Positions 49,240-62,479 of a DNA stretch of 64,000 nt are shown here, piece by piece. A model generated the notes under the pieces. That model had not been told where the DNA came from. It saw only the letters and a list, made by a program, of their open reading frames with translations, and made no database searches. How positions within the stretch are numbered: the stretch's first letter is position 1; every line of letters starts with the position of its first letter. The stretch spans positions 18,894,074-18,958,073 of the forward strand of contig CM042540.1 in assembly GCA_023630585.1 (NCBI GenBank), in the 5' to 3' direction. The DNA comes from Cranoglanis bouderius (taxonomy: Eukaryota > Chordata > Actinopteri > Siluriformes > Cranoglanididae). The translations under genes and the position numbers were made by a program.

Positions 49240-50117
49240 GTTTTGCAAACAGCTCAGCTACTGCCACGTAACTACAAAGGTAGTTAAGATAGAAACATCA
49301 CTACTTTTAGCTAGCTTTTCCCCAATACTGCATGATACTGTAAACTGATCTTATTAACTTAAAGGCTGGTGAGGGTATGAGTGTTTATAGCTCCTGTAAC
49401 GTACAGTAGAGTGATAACAGGAAGTAATTTCACAGTTGTTCCATTTATAATGTGTCATTCTTTAACAAATGCAAAAATTGTTAGTGTTGGAATATTGTTG
49501 TGATATAAGAGAAAGAGAAACACTTTTGGGTGTGCTGTTATTGGAAAATAATCAACTTTCATCAACCTAAATCGCCCTGCCATTATGCAGATTTTTAAAT
49601 AACTTCTAATACAGTTTAGTTTGAAAGATCGCACCCTAGGTTAAGCTCAGATGAGTGGCAGTTTATTAGTTCGACTTCCTAATAAATTGGTAACTCAGTG
49701 TGTAGTGGCACATTAGCAGCAACAGCATTTGGCTACACGCAACATCTCAGTTTAAACGGCTGAACGCGGTAAAACAAGAGGAGAGGGTTGTACTGTAGGA
49801 AAGATCTAATAATCCAACTTGAGTAAAAGTAAAGATATCAAAGATAAGTAAAGATGTTATGTTAAAGTAAATGTTATAATAAACCACAAGATAATTAGTT
49901 GTCAATGTAGATAACGTTGTGCTTGAAATAAAAGGATATGAAGCACCGTTTCTATTATAAGGCATGTTGTGAATGCAAATGAAAGTCCAGGTAAAGGTTT
50001 TGTAGAAACTAATTTCCAGACATGAAGTTAGAAATATAAAAGGAAATTTAAAAAATGACATTTGTTGAACATATGCTGATTTGTGCTATAATAATTGCTT
50101 GTACCAGTTTTTGAAAT
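49240..50117. repeat. Foldback-family pieces and unique sequence
   Basis: Family blocks at about 49260-49590 (TGTTTATAGCTCCTGTAACG, AGTGATAACAGGAAGTAA, GTGTGCTGTTATTGGAAAAT). 49600-50117 is AT-rich without recognised content. Confidence 0.55.
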
Positions 50118-50122
50118 ATTAT

Positions 50123-50922
50123 TGTTAGGTTCCCGCTCCCTGCTCTCGCTATGCTGCAAAGAGTAGCGTAGCACACTTCCGCATTCCACTGAGCGCCTTC
50201 CAGCACTATTCATAAAAACCCTCTGAACTGTCATTCATAAAGACTCTCGTTTTGTTTACCTCTGCCATGTGCATATGTTTTCATTCACGTCATGTCTCCG
50301 CCTCCTGTGTTTCCCCATGTGCTCATGTTTTGGTCTGTGTCATGTCTCCGCCTCCTTAATTTTTATTGGTTCATGTTCGGCTCATTCATTCTGTGTATTA
50401 TGAGTTTCAGGTGTCATTGATTGTGCATGTGATTTTTATGTGTTTAAATACGCCGCTCCGTTTCCGCTTCGGTGCGGAATATTAGATGAGTTTAACCTTG
50501 CCTTCGTTTAGATTGAACTTAGATATTTGCCGTAGCCATTTGCTCGTGGTTTCCAAACCATTTCCTCGCATGAGCTTTTTCCCGTAGCTCATTATTCGTG
50601 GTTCCCAGACCACCTTTCTAGCCTCGCGTATTTCTCCTGTAGCTCGTAATTCGTGGTTCCCAGACCACCTCCTAGCCTCGCGTGTGTTTTCCCCTGTGTT
50701 TTTTGGATAACTGCCTTTTTGTGGATTACTGTGTCTTTTGGATTACTGCCTCTTCGGCTAAATACATTTTCATGTTGGATTACTGTTACCTTCTTTTTTT
50801 CATGGATTATGTTTGATGGTGTTGTGTGTGTTCGTTTATTTTTGAACTTCCGGTTCCTAATAAACTGACCACTTTCCCCTGCAAGTGCATCCTGCTTCTC
50901 TCTCACACCACGTGTCGTAACA
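50123..50922 (+). mobile_element. Solo LTR, 800 bp
   Basis: Begins TGTTAGGTTCCCGCTCCC and ends CACGTGTCGTAACA: TG...CA with 5-bp inverted ends TGTTA/TAACA. The 5-bp repeat ATTAT directly flanks both ends (50118-50122 and 50923-50927). Inside are a TATA-like TTTAAATACGC near 50440, direct repeats of GGTTCCCAGACCACCT (about 50600 and 50655) and a poly(A) signal AATAAA at 50859-50864. No internal region, so a recombined (solo) LTR, probably of a Ty3/gypsy-type retrotransposon. Confidence 0.88.
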
Positions 50923-50929
50923 ATTATAT

Positions 50930-51990
50930 AAGGAGTAAAAAAAATAAATCAGTAGCTGGGTGGTTTGATGTGGTCTGATATGAAACTGAGTTACTCTTAC
51001 CACTGCAATTTTTTTTTTTTTTTACTTTGACAACACGTCCAGAATACGTTTTACACCACAGCCAACACAAACAGTGTTTTTAAGTTAAAGAATGGACGTC
51101 ATGCTTTTTATCCATTTATATTTATGTTTAATGTTGTAGAACGTCCATGAGACAAGTTAGTTCCAGTTACCACTTACATTATAGCAACTATAAACAGTTA
51201 AGTTAAAGCAAAAAAACCCCCCAAAAAACACAGCTTGTCATGTTACAAAAAAAAAATCGCAAAGGCTTCGTTCCTGAAAAGTTAAAGCTACAGCTTTATC
51301 TCTAAACTGAATCCATACACGCTCATGTGTGACAGAATAGTTGGTGTTTTCCTATTTGTCAAATTATTACCAAATACCTTTTGCTCGCATGTAGATTAGA
51401 CTTTCTTCTTTGGGTTCATGTAGCCTTTCAAAATTATGCTAATCTCTTTATTTATGAAGCTGCTTATTATGCTAATGATCTCAAGTTGAACACCGGAGTG
51501 AAGTGTTATTAATGAACATCAGGAATGATGAATTATTCCTTAAGTAACCTTATAATGTGAAACTTTTACTTCGATGCTGTTTGGACTTGTTTACAAGCTG
51601 TTCTGTGACACTATTGAAAAAATCTCTAGTGTCTATTGTACATTTTCTGAGAGGATGGGTGCTGAAAGCTTTGCATAATTCCTCGATTAAACCACAGCGG
51701 TGTTGAATTCTCAATTAATTTGCTATAACAGCAGCTCTGTCTGTAGAGCTGGCTGTAATTCAAATCACAGGTTTATATTCTAATACTATAGTAACAACTT
51801 ACAGCGGGACTTGTGTATAAACAGATTCTAAATGTGTTATTATTTAACAAAGAAAAATGATCATTGATACTGTGAAGCTTTTTGTAAGGTTTATTTAACA
51901 TTTACAGAAGGAGTCTCCAGTGTGAGCACTTTGTAATAGTCAGTAGGTTTTCCACCACATGAAAGTCTTCAGGACTTTATGCTAACATGA
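50930..51990. repeat. Foldback-family pieces around a unique tract
   Basis: A reverse piece at about 51050-51290 (TTTATCCATTTATATTTATG, GGAACTAAC complement, CAGCTTGTCATGTTAC) and a forward piece at about 51700-51990 (TGCTATAACAGCAGCTCTGT, GGAGTCTCCAGTGTGAGCAC). The tract between, 51340-51690, is repeat-poor with several TAAT cores. Confidence 0.6.
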
Positions 51991-52019
51991 CAAGATGTGA
52001 GTTTTTATTTATTATTATC

Positions 52020-52022
<3 letters not shown>

Positions 52023-52079
<57 letters not shown>
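52023..52079. repeat. (GA)n microsatellite
   Basis: About 28 GA units. It gives the Arg-Glu run in a spurious frame. Confidence 0.97.
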
Positions 52080-52082
<3 letters not shown>

Positions 52083-53394
52083 TGCATTAATCATTCAGTT
52101 ATTTACCACTATGTGTATGAACTTGTCTAAAGACACTGTAAATTCTTGTTTGTTTTTATTTCTTTTTGTTTTTGTGTTTTTTATTTTTTAATTTAAAATG
52201 ATTTTATAATATATCTTACACACGGCCACATGTTTAAATGTTTTTATCATGCAAATTTCTCATTAAAAAACTATATAAAATAGCCCGACAAATAATGTGT
52301 GCATTACGTAAGATGTTGTAGTTATTGTCAAATTGTGCAATTTTAAACTATTGGTTTAAATACATATTTTTTCTGGTTGTACCAAATGATGATGACCAGC
52401 CGAAAATCAAGGGGGGTAGGGAAATGGAAATTTACTTTTCATTTCACTTCACAACATGAACAATTATATATCACATAAAATATTTGAAAAACATTATTAC
52501 ATATTAAATAACATATTAAATGTTCACGTTCATAATAGAGTATATTACAAAATAACGTAATATAATATAATACTAATGAGATATTAATATTATATATGAA
52601 TTATACTATGAAGATATAGAAAATATCAACATGTAATGCAAACAGTGTAGTTATGAAGATGTTAATTAACACACTTTCTCGTCGCTTGGATTGAGTTTTA
52701 GTTACAGAGTCCTTCTTTTTCCCAAGACAGCAGGCAATTTATTATTTTTTTCATTTCAGCAGGGGAAGTGAGCAGCCCTTTTTTTCCTCTGCGGGACTCA
52801 GTTTCTTTCCAGTCCTTGGTATGTTGGTATGGTATGGTATTTGAAGCTCCTGTCAATTTGTTTTATTTCCTTAACCTTTGCACTCACGTCTGTGAATTTT
52901 CAGTTTTCAATCTGTAATACATGGCATAATTTTGTTTAGCCACATTTTGTAGCATTTTTTTGGCTTCCTTCTCTCTCGTACCTTCACTGAAAGATCATTT
53001 GGGGTTATATTAATTGATTCAGGCATGAAACTTCCTTCCACTGCTGTGTCAACCTCTTCTGCTCTGCTTTCGACATACTGACAAATTGAAATAGGTAGCT
53101 GACATGAGTAGTTGTGATTATTAAATCAAACTTGCTCGATCAAATGTTCCCATTTCTAAAAATTGTACACAGCTTTTAAACTAATACAGTTAAAGGCACA
53201 CTGTAGGCTTTATGAATGCTCTAAAGCTACAGCTTAAACTTAATCCAAATCTAATATTAACTCAGCAGGTTTCTATTAATGCACTTATTCTAATGCATGA
53301 TCATTTCTAAAGTGATAACTAATTATACAGGGGCTTGTGTGGTGGAAGCTACACATAATAATATTTTTAAAAATGTGTCCAATTGTTGATATTT
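52080..53394. other. Intergenic, one possible degraded coding remnant
   Basis: No gene seen. The minus strand at about 52730-53090 reads in pieces such as DTAVEGSFMPESINITPNDL with stops between; unrecognised. The rest is AT-rich. Confidence 0.35.
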
Positions 53395-53905
53395 GTTGAT
53401 ACTTTTCTGTTTGGAGATGTTTACTTAACATTTTTGGTAAGAGCCTCCAGTGTCAGCACTTAGTAACACTCTGAGTCAAAGCTGTAACTTTAAGTTTTTC
53501 CACCACAGGAAAGTCTTCAGGACAGAGGGCTTTGTCATTTGCGGTTTCTCAATAACGTGACATATTTTGTCTTATTAACTTCAAGAGGGAGGTAAAAATA
53601 GAGGCTGGTAAGGGGATGACTGTTTATAGCTGCTTTAGCGTAAGTCATATCAAGAACTAACTTGTTTTGCAGACACTCACAACATGAAATGTAACTATAA
53701 ATGAATACAATGTATGATGTGTCATTAGTAATAAAATAGATAGTGTTGGCCAAATGCTGTGGTATAGGCGGAATAAAACACTTCGGGATGCGCTGTTATT
53801 GGAAAACAATCAACTTCGCATTGGGCAACATCACAGCACGCCATCATTTATTATTTTCCTACAACAGTGTGCCCTGTCATGTTTTACTCTTTACTTATTA
53901 CAAAG
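53395..53905 (+). repeat. Foldback-family copy, well preserved
   Basis: TTGTTGATACTTTTCTGTTTGG, TAACATTTTTGGTAAGAGCC, AGGAAAGTCTTCAGGACAG, GACTGTTTATAGCTGCTTT, GGCCAAATGCTGTGGTATAGG, then arms ACACTTCGGGATGCGCTGTT and TATTTTCCTACAACAGTGTG. Used as the reference for the family. Confidence 0.75.
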
Positions 53906-54031
53906 ATTAACAGTTTATTCATTATTTCTTTACAGGAAATAGCCACCACAACCATTACATACTATTCTCAATAAGTAATGTCAAGCCCCATTACAGTGTT
54001 TAAAAGATGATTACCAATGACTGTGTTTTTC

Positions 54032-54390
<359 letters not shown>

Positions 54391-54399
54391 ACATGCGAT

Positions 54400-54649
54400 C
54401 ATTGCCCTTGCATATGTTTCCCACATTTGCAGCAAGTTGTCTCTGTTTTGCAGTCCTTTTTGCAGATCTGAAGTTGCATTTCCTTCTCTTCTGTCCCCTT
54501 GTGTTGGCTTCTTGTGGGACTTGTTGTTGATCAGGACCAGGTTCAGATTGCTGCACTGCCCTTACCAGTGCTGCTGATGCTGCTGTGCGGGGAAGGTGGT
54601 ATTGCCTTTGCATAAAAGGAGTCAGAAGGGCCTTTCCAAACACCTCCAA
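54400..54649 (-). pseudogene. piggyBac-like transposase C-terminal remnant
   Basis: HLPRTAASAALVRAVQQ precedes a linker rich in Gln/Pro and KRRKC. One base shift later the Cys pattern CKKDC-x5-CCKCGKH appears, the family's Cys-rich C-terminal finger. Frameshifted, therefore broken. Confidence 0.6.
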
Positions 54650-54866
54650 AAAGAACCTTCTCTAGGTCCTCTGGCTTGCTCTCCATGTAGGGTTCAGCTC
54701 ACTCTATATGACAGAGGCCTTGTAGGTCAATGGCTGGAGGGAGGAAGAGCTGGAAAGTTGATAAAATGTCAGGTGCATGGGAAGTAGCCAGTCTTGTGAG
54801 TCCTAGAGTCATTTGAATGACATTTTCTGCTGCCATCCTGCCTGCAAACTGATATGGAAGTGAGGA

Positions 54867-55061
54867 CTAACTGATTGTGTTATTCCTGGACATAAATGTC
54901 TCCCTTTCTGCCTGCTCCTCTCCCTTAGTGTCATCTTCATCTGAGGGGCTGTCCTCCTGCTCTGACACTTCCTCCTTCAAATCACTGTCTGCTGGCTCAT
55001 CTTGGAAGACTAGATCAATGACCTCTTGGACAGTAAGTCTTGCTGCCATAATCTCAGCCAC
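54867..55061 (-). pseudogene. piggyBac-like transposase N-terminal remnant
   Basis: Sixty-four codons: a short helical start followed by an acidic low-complexity region, as is usual for piggyBac N-termini. It runs into a stop at 54867. No catalytic residues. Confidence 0.65.
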
Positions 55062-55662
55062 TGAAATGGCAGCTCAGGTACCTTTATAGTCTTATGACCC
55101 TCCCAACCCCTCTTTTAATCTTGGTTGGTTAGCTGGGAATTGATGGGTTTTAATTTGTTTATTTTGAGGTTATTTTGTAACATTGTAACATATATGTGCA
55201 CCATACAGTATATGATCATGCCTATGCTGTTTTACTCTTTCAGTGTGTCAAGATTCCCCCATGACACTTCAAAGACCAACAGGTGCCTGTCTCAGTGGGA
55301 ACCTGTGCAAATGTGGTGGAAATGCAGGCAGTCCTCGTGACAGTGTCAAGTTCACCTTTGAACTCTGTCAATACTGTCCCATAAAAATATACACAGTTTC
55401 ACAGTTTCAAGATTCCCTAAAACCACCATTTTCCTTGATTTGACCCACACTGGTGGATCTAAAATCCATTTCAATAAATACGCGTCAAATTTGAACAGCC
55501 AAATATGAACAAAAATTTGTAGCACCTGTACAAAAGTATAAAATTATTAAGTATTTTCATTTTTGTGCATTTTGGGTCACTTTAGGAAAGGTCATCAAAT
55601 TTCAGGCTACAAAAATGGCATTTAGGGTGATTTTACTGCTGTCAAATATATGTAAGGGTTAA

Positions 55663-56939
55663 TCTGTGGCAAGAACACTGTGTAATCGAGATACCTGGTC
55701 AATGGTATGGAGTATACCATGGCAATAGACACACTGCCTGAGTGAAGAAAATGTGATAAGGAAGAAAAAATGGCTTTAAATCACCATGGTGTGGTTTCTG
55801 TGGCAATAGTTGACTGTACAGGTATTGGCCATTCTTTAAAATTGCTACAGGAAAAAAAATCCCACTCACTCTTTGGTTGTGATCCCCACAGGGGAAAAAA
55901 ACAACAACCCAGCTCTCAAGACCTCCTACAGCTCTAATTCAAAACATGTTGACCTCTTCATGCCCTCTGTCTACCCAAAAGCAACGGGGCTTTAATCTTC
56001 CAGAAAGTCCCGGGAGCCAAGCTGTGACGCCGAGATAGTGGCCCAGCTTTGACACCTTGATTCGAAAGGCACCTTTCCGAGACCTTGATGGCATTATTGA
56101 AGGTGTTTAAAAGGGGTAAATCCACAAACAGCCTGCCAAGAGTCTTATTCTTCCTGACGGTTCCCCCCAGTTTCACTTGGCTCCTTGTCAAACTGCGGTT
56201 GAGTCAAGGCTTCAGAAAAGGCAGAACCAGGCCGCGTGGAGAGTGGAATGGGATTCGGCTTGAGTCAGGTGTCTGCCAGCTCTTCAGAGGGAATCTCAAA
56301 TGAGCCTGGGAAATGAAGGGATTCGACTCTCTCTCTCGCTCTCTCTTGCTTGCTCTCTCTCGTCTCTCTCTCCATGCGTTATCATGTACCGTTAGGAGTA
56401 GTTCCTGACAATATGATGATGAAAAGGAGATGAGGAAAAACACAACTGTAAGAAGGCCTGTGATTTTTTGGTTCTAATATGGCCATTACTGTAATAGCAT
56501 CATTATATAGAGTGTCTGAGAACAAAGGATGAAAGAGGCTTTGAGGGTGAGCTCATATATTATCTCGTCTGTGATAGTTTCGAAAAGTGTGCCCCCTACT
56601 TGCATCATGATTATCTATGATTTCCTCTCTGAATGCTACTTCCCTGTGTATTTTGGGCTAGGGTGAAAAGAAATGTTCTGCATGTATGAGAAGTCATATT
56701 AAGCTGTGTTACATTAATATTAGAAGTTATATGTGGTTAAGGCACTTATGTCTATTGGATCTCCAGTAATCATACATTTGAATTTAAAATGTAGATGAGA
56801 AGATTGCTACTTGGAAAGCAATTTTATTTAACCTCATAAATGCCTTTTTTTAAAGGACATTTTGGCAGTTCCAGAGTTATATTCTTTGCTTTCATTACTA
56901 TATCGATTAGAGTAAAAATCAAATTGCACACGGACAAAA
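55663..56939. other. Intergenic, GC-richer tract at 55960-56300
   Basis: No gene recognised. 55960-56300 is noticeably GC-richer than its surroundings and open on both strands for 72-77 codons; it may be a conserved element or an old repeat. A (CT)n-like tract is at 56326-56372. Confidence 0.4.
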
Positions 56940-57605
56940 TGAAGACAGCATGTAAGGAATAAAACCATAGATAGTGTGGTCTTATAGTAAAATAATCATC
57001 AGGGGAGTGTAACCACTGCCAAGTTGCTTATTTTCCGATAACAGCATTTCCCAAAGTGTTTTATTCCTCTTACGCAACAGCAATTTGATTACAATTTTTT
57101 ATTTATTCATGAATGGCACATCATACTTTTTATCTGTTTATAATAATATACATTGAACATCCACGAAATAAGTTACTTACTATTATTACTTATGTTATAG
57201 CTGCTATAAACAGTCTTTACCTCATCAACCTCTCCTTTTTCTCTCTCTTTAAGCTAATAAGACAAAAAAAACCCCGCTTGTCATGTTACATAGAAACTGC
57301 AAAGCCCTCTGTCCTGAAGACTTTCCTATGCAGTATGCGCTGACACTGGAGACTCTTTCCTCTCATTCATAACCTTACCATGACAAAGATTATACTTTCC
57401 CCCCCAAATCCAGTAATGTGGAGTGTCTGCAGTACATGTCCCTGCATAAGTTGCTATTGTACTGTATTACAAGTGCTTTAAACAAAAAAATAATTTTTTT
57501 ATTAAATATTATTTTTTAATATAGACAGAACTACAGTCAGAGCTGCTGTTATAGAAAATTCATCAATACCTTTGACCAATCAGATTAAAGAAATTTAACA
57601 GCACT
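56940..57605 (-). repeat. Foldback-family copy, reverse
   Basis: In reverse order: arms around GTGTTTTATTCCTCTTACGC and CTTATAGTAAAATAATCATC, TTTATCTGTTTATAATA, CGCTGACACTGGAGACTCTT, and last GCTGCTGTTATAGAAAATTC with GACCAATCAGATT at about 57577-57590. Nearly full length. Confidence 0.7.
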
Positions 57606-58544
57606 GTGGTATAAAAAATATGTGTTATACTTTTTGTCTTCTTCTAGGATTTACCCACTTTCCAAACATTTTGGAATTTAAGCCGCCTGTATAATGGGTT
57701 AATATCTAAAAGAACCCTGAAGGTTGAATAATTGCATCACTAGTTCCAATCTGACTTGATTTCGTATCTGAATACATAAACATTTTGAGTTTCTTCAAAC
57801 GTATGCCTTTCATTATGACAAACCTGCACCTGAAAATGGATGAAAGGCACTCATATTACACACACTTTGGTAATTTATCATAGTCTAATCAATGTCAAAG
57901 TTTTGCACTTTGTGACAAACAATATTGCCAAAACTATATGTAGTTGCAGAACATCTCCAATTTAGTTACGGATTTACTTTTGGCATGTTGGAGAGTTCTA
58001 AACTCAAATGACAGGTAGTTATGTGGGAAAACAGATCCTGATTAAATCAGGTGTCAATTTTCATTTTGTGTGCATTTCAAATCTGTTACTAAGCATTCTG
58101 GGATTTGCACCCTTCAGAGCTAGTATATTGTTCTTATCTCCATTTTTATTCGAGCAGACATCCCAAATTTCTAGAGAACAGATGGCTATAAAAATGCACA
58201 TGTAAACAAGATAAATATTGTTGTGAGTTGCCTCATGCAGCAATGATGTATCTCTCAGAAGGCCACAAAAAACAGTGCATTTTATAGACACAAAGTCTCA
58301 AGGAAGTGCATCTGTGTGGAAAAGTAGACTTTGTAATAAGAGTGGGAGGACTGCACTTCAAAAAGCCATTTTGATTTTGACTTATGTTTTTTTTTTCTTC
58401 TTCAGCTGACAGTAGTCACCACCAGTTTCACACTGGCTGTCATAAGTCAACTGAGGCAGAGGGATGAGAGGATTCATGGGCAGTGATTCTCATGTTTTCA
58501 CACTAGCTATGTTTATATGCAGCTCAATTGGCTCAATTGGAATC
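57606..58544. other. Intergenic, no gene seen
   Basis: AT-rich; no recognised repeat or coding content. Confidence 0.55.
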
Positions 58545-58856
58545 ATCCATCCATCCATTTTCTGTACAACGTATCCTACACAGGGTCATGGGGAGCCTGG
58601 AGCCTATCCCAGGGAACTCGGGGCACAAGGCAGGGGACACCCTGGGTGTACACACACACTACGGGCAATTTGGAAATGCCAATCAGCCTACAATGCATGT
58701 ATTTGGACTGGGGTAGGAAACTGGAGTATCCAGAGGAAACCCCCAAAGTATGGGGAGAACATACAACCTCCACGCACGCAGGATGGAGGCGGGACTCAAA
58801 CCCCCAACCTCAGAGGTGTGAGGCAAATGTGCTAAACACTAAGCCACCATGCCCCC
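58545..58856 (-). mobile_element. Family A SINE, full length
   Basis: Reverse copy from ATCCATCCATTTTCTGTAC (3' end) to CACTAAGCCACCATGCCCCC (complement of the tRNA-like head). It lacks a short GGTGCCAACCCATC-type block present in the 43730-44043 copy. Confidence 0.87.
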
Positions 58857-59973
58857 ATTCACCTCAATCAGAATGGAGTAAACCAACTGAGACCAATCAC
58901 TAATTCTTTTAATAAACCATTAAACAGAACAATAAGAACCAAAAGCTTTGTGTCTGACAGTGGTGGGCTAAGCGGGGGAAGCCGTTATCAGCCGTTCAAC
59001 CAATGTTAATCTTAATACATTTTAGATTCCATTAAAAATGTCTCTATTTGACAGATATAAACCAATGTTCCATTGATTTGCTCACCTTTCTAGGTGTTGC
59101 AAAATCATGGGGCAGCACACTCACTGCCGCATTTGGCATCCATAGAGTTATTATTGCACCTAGTGGTTGAAAATGAGAACTGCAACAAATGATAATAGAG
59201 GTCCATTGGGGAAAGGATCGTGCTGCCCCCAGCTCGCTCTATGAACTTTTTCAGTGGAGGAGGAGCAACGGACAGGCAAGTTAATGTCAGGCTTGCCAGG
59301 GCCATGCTTTGTATGCCAAATGAAGCTAGTTTAAAAATACTCAGCGGCCGCTAAGATCTTGCTTTTTAGCAAATAATCAGAATTAAATCTAATAAATTAC
59401 TGCAAACAAAGGCAAAGTAAGTGCACAATGTCGTTTGTGTTTCTTGCCTAACCAAAATCTATGGGCATAAGCTGCTGCTAATGTCTGATTACTTTCACTA
59501 CCGGAAACTGTGAATATATGTTCTGTGCATGTATGTTTAAGTCACAATGAGCTCCTGGTGCAATAAAACGATCCTGTAAAAAAAAATGGGTCATGTTACA
59601 AATCAGTGTAATCTATTTAAAGTAATTGTGAGGTTGGATGGGCTGTGGGATTGGTGCCAAACTAACATTTTGAGGCAGAAGCGAGACAAAAATTGACCTA
59701 AATAATGTTGGCTCAGAAAATTTGAAATTTCTCAAACATTCAATGAGGATGCAGAACATTGGGGAAAATACATTCATAAAACTGAAATTTCTTGTGCAGT
59801 TATTCCCAGAAAGTGGCTTTTAAGGTTAGTAAAATTAGGACATTATACCAATGAATAATGTGTGCATTTTGTTATTTTCAACATCCATAGCATCCTTGTT
59901 CCATAATGTCATGCAAATATAAAATGCTGAGGAACTTTCCTGCAGTCACAAGCTTTTCTTGCTGTCCATTAAA
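58857..59973. other. Intergenic, no gene seen
   Basis: No recognised repeat or coding content. Confidence 0.5.
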
Positions 59974-59975
59974 TA

Positions 59976-61558
59976 CAGTCCCCTCTGAAACTATTGGAAC
60001 GGCAAGGCCAATTCATAATATTTTTTTTTTGCTGTAGACTGAAGACATTTGGGTTTGAGATCAAAAGATGAATACGAGAAGAGAGTTTAGAATTTCAGCT
60101 TTTATTTTCTGGTATTTATATGTAGATGTGTTAAATGACATAGAACATAGCACATTTTGTATCAGACCACCCAATTTGTAGGCGAGCAAAAATATTAGAA
60201 CATGTGACTGACAGGTGTTTCTTGTTACCCAGGTGAGTCCTGTTAGATTGTTTGTTTAAACAATAAATAGCTCTGAACATCAACTCTTGGTTTCACCTGT
60301 GAAGACTGCATTTGTTGTAAAAAAAAAAAAAAAAGGATAAGCCAACATAAAGATCAGAGAGCTGTCTATGGGAGAAAAGCAAGCCATTTTGAAGCAGAGA
60401 AAAGATGGAAAATCAATCAGAGGCATTGCACAAACATTGAGCATACCCAATACAACAATTTGGAATGTCCTGAAAAAGAAAGAAACCACTGGTGTACTGA
60501 GCAACAGATACCAAATGGTTCAGCCAAGGAAAAGAACAACAGCTGATGATAGAAACATTGTGAGAGCTGTGAAGAAAAACCCAAAAACAACAGTCAGTGA
60601 CATCACCAACAACCTCCACAGGGCAGGGGTGAAGGTATCACAATCCACCATTTGAAGTAGACTTCGAGAGCAGAATATAGAGGCCATACCACAAGATGCA
60701 AACCACTAATCAGCAGTAAGAATCAGAAGGCCAGATTGTACTTCACAAAGAAATACAGAGATGAGCCACAAACATTCTGGAACCAAGATAAACCTCTACC
60801 AAAGTGATGGAAAGTCTGAAATGTGAAAAAGAAAGGATCTGCTCATGATCCAAAACATAGATCATCTGTGAAACATGGTGGAGGTAGTGTTATGGCTTGG
60901 GCTTGCATGACTGCTTCTGGAACAGGCTCGCTAATCTTTATTGATGATATAACTCATGGTGGTAGCAGCAGAATGAATTCAGAAGTTTACAGGACATTTT
61001 GTCTGCCAATTTACAAAAAAATGCATCCAAATTAATCTGGAGGAACTTTGTCATGCAGCAAGACAATGATCCAAAAAAGCACTGCAAACTCAACAAAGGA
61101 CTTTCCTTAACCCAGTTGAGCAGCATTTCACCTCCTGAAGAGGAGACTGAAGGGAGAAACCCCAGAAACAAACAACAACTGAAAGAGTCTGCAGTAAAGG
61201 CCTGGAAAAGCATCACAAAAGAAGAAACCAACAATTTGGTGATGTCAGTGAGTCGCAGGCTTGATGCAGTTATTGCAACCAAGGGATATGCAACCAAATA
61301 TTAAGTGTTATTACTTTAATTTACTTCAAAACTTATCTGTTCCTATACTTTTGCTAGCCTAAAAATTGGGTGGTCTGATGCAAAAGGTTGTATGTTTTGT
61401 GCTGTTTGACACATCTAGATGTAAATACCAGGAAATAAAAGCTGAAATCCTAAACTCTCGTCTCATATCCATCTTTTGATCTCAAACCCAAATGTCTTTG
61501 GTGTAAAGGACAAACAAATGAATTGGCCTTGCTGTTCCAAAAGTTTCAGAGGGGACTG
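59976..61558 (+). mobile_element. Tc1-like transposon, fifth family
   Basis: 1583 bp with TA at 59974-59975 and 61559-61560. Ends CAGTCCCCTCTGAAACTATT and its inverted, diverged partner (AAAAGTTTCAGAGGGGACTG). Terminal repeats of about 200 bp share CATTTGGGTTTGAGATCAAA and AGCTTTTATTT. The arms differ more than in the 25 kb element, so it is probably an older insertion. Confidence 0.95.
60368..61304 (+). pseudogene. Tc1-like transposase, degenerate
   Basis: GEKQAILKQRKDGKSIRGIA... (helix-turn-helix) is open for 95 codons, then a stop. Later pieces: KHGGGSVMAWACMTASGTGS at about 60870, QQDNDPKKHCKLNKG at about 61055 (second Asp kept), a truncated segment before the expected Glu, and the C-terminus DAVIATKGYATKY ending at 61304. 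Several stops and at least two frame changes. Confidence 0.9.
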
Positions 61559-61560
61559 TA

Positions 61561-62044
61561 ATAACACTTGGATGAAGTGTGGTGAAACTGAAATCATTTC
61601 AATCATGCAATGCAATTAAAAAGCTGACAAAAGGCTTAGTCTTTAGTCTTAGTTAGTTCCCACGACTATCATGGTCTAGGGTAATCAAAAACTTTTCAGC
61701 CAGGGACCTTTTTAGCTGAAAAGAAAACCAACTAACCCCCTCAGCACAGATTTCTTTTATGAACTATTAAAATCCAAGGCTCATTATTCTCATGTGTAAA
61801 ATAATATTCTGCCAGTTTGAACCACAGAGCTTTTTATTCCTGAACTTTTCACTGAGAGAACACAATTAGGTTCACTTGTTTTTCAGTTATTAAGCTGAGG
61901 ATTAAACCCATGTCATTCAAGTGACCAGTCAAATAGGCTAATAACTGTGAGAACTCAATAATAAATAGAACTTTGTATTGGTAATTGTGGGTTTAAACCA
62001 AAGCTGTTTCAGTAATGGTGGATTGTGGTTTCCATTTGTGGTTG
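61561..62044. other. Intergenic, no gene seen
   Basis: AT-rich; no recognised content. Confidence 0.55.
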
Positions 62045-62470
62045 TGATCTAGGTCAATGTCTTTTCACTTGAGAAACTGCTGATCTCCTGGGATTTTCAC
62101 ACAAAACAGTCTCTATAGTTTCCACAGAATAGTCCGAAAAACAAAAAAACATCCAGTGAGCGACACTTCTGCACATGGAAATGCCTTGTTGATGAGAGAG
62201 ATCAGATGAGAATGCCCAGATTGGTACAAGCTGCCAGGAAGACTATGGTAACTCAAATAACCACACTTTACAACCGTGGTGAGCAGAAAAGCATCTCAGA
62301 ACCGCATAACACATCAAACCTTGACGCAGATAGGCTGCAACAGCAGGAGATCACTTCAGGTTCCACTGCTGTCAGCCAAGAACAGGAATCTGAGGCTATC
62401 GTGGGCACAAGCTCACCAAAATCAGCAGTTAAAGATTGGAAAAAGACCATGCAAGTTTTTCCCAATCTTC
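62045..62470 (+). pseudogene. Tc1-like transposase fragment, N-terminal half (sixth family)
   Basis: TCCTGGGATTTTCACACAAA, then MPRLVQAARKTMVTQITTLYNR, EQKSIS, and in the next frame GCNSRRSLQVPLLSAKNRN and LSWAQAHQN, typical of one abundant fish Tc1 family. It stops abruptly before the first catalytic Asp, at a junction with a LINE end. No terminal repeats. Confidence 0.75.
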
Positions 62471-62479
62471 AATGATCCA

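Noticed and set aside
52730..53090. Possible degraded coding piece on the minus strand (DTAVEGSFMPESIN...)
   Set aside because: Stops and frame breaks every 20-40 codons and no family recognised; not enough to call a pseudogene.
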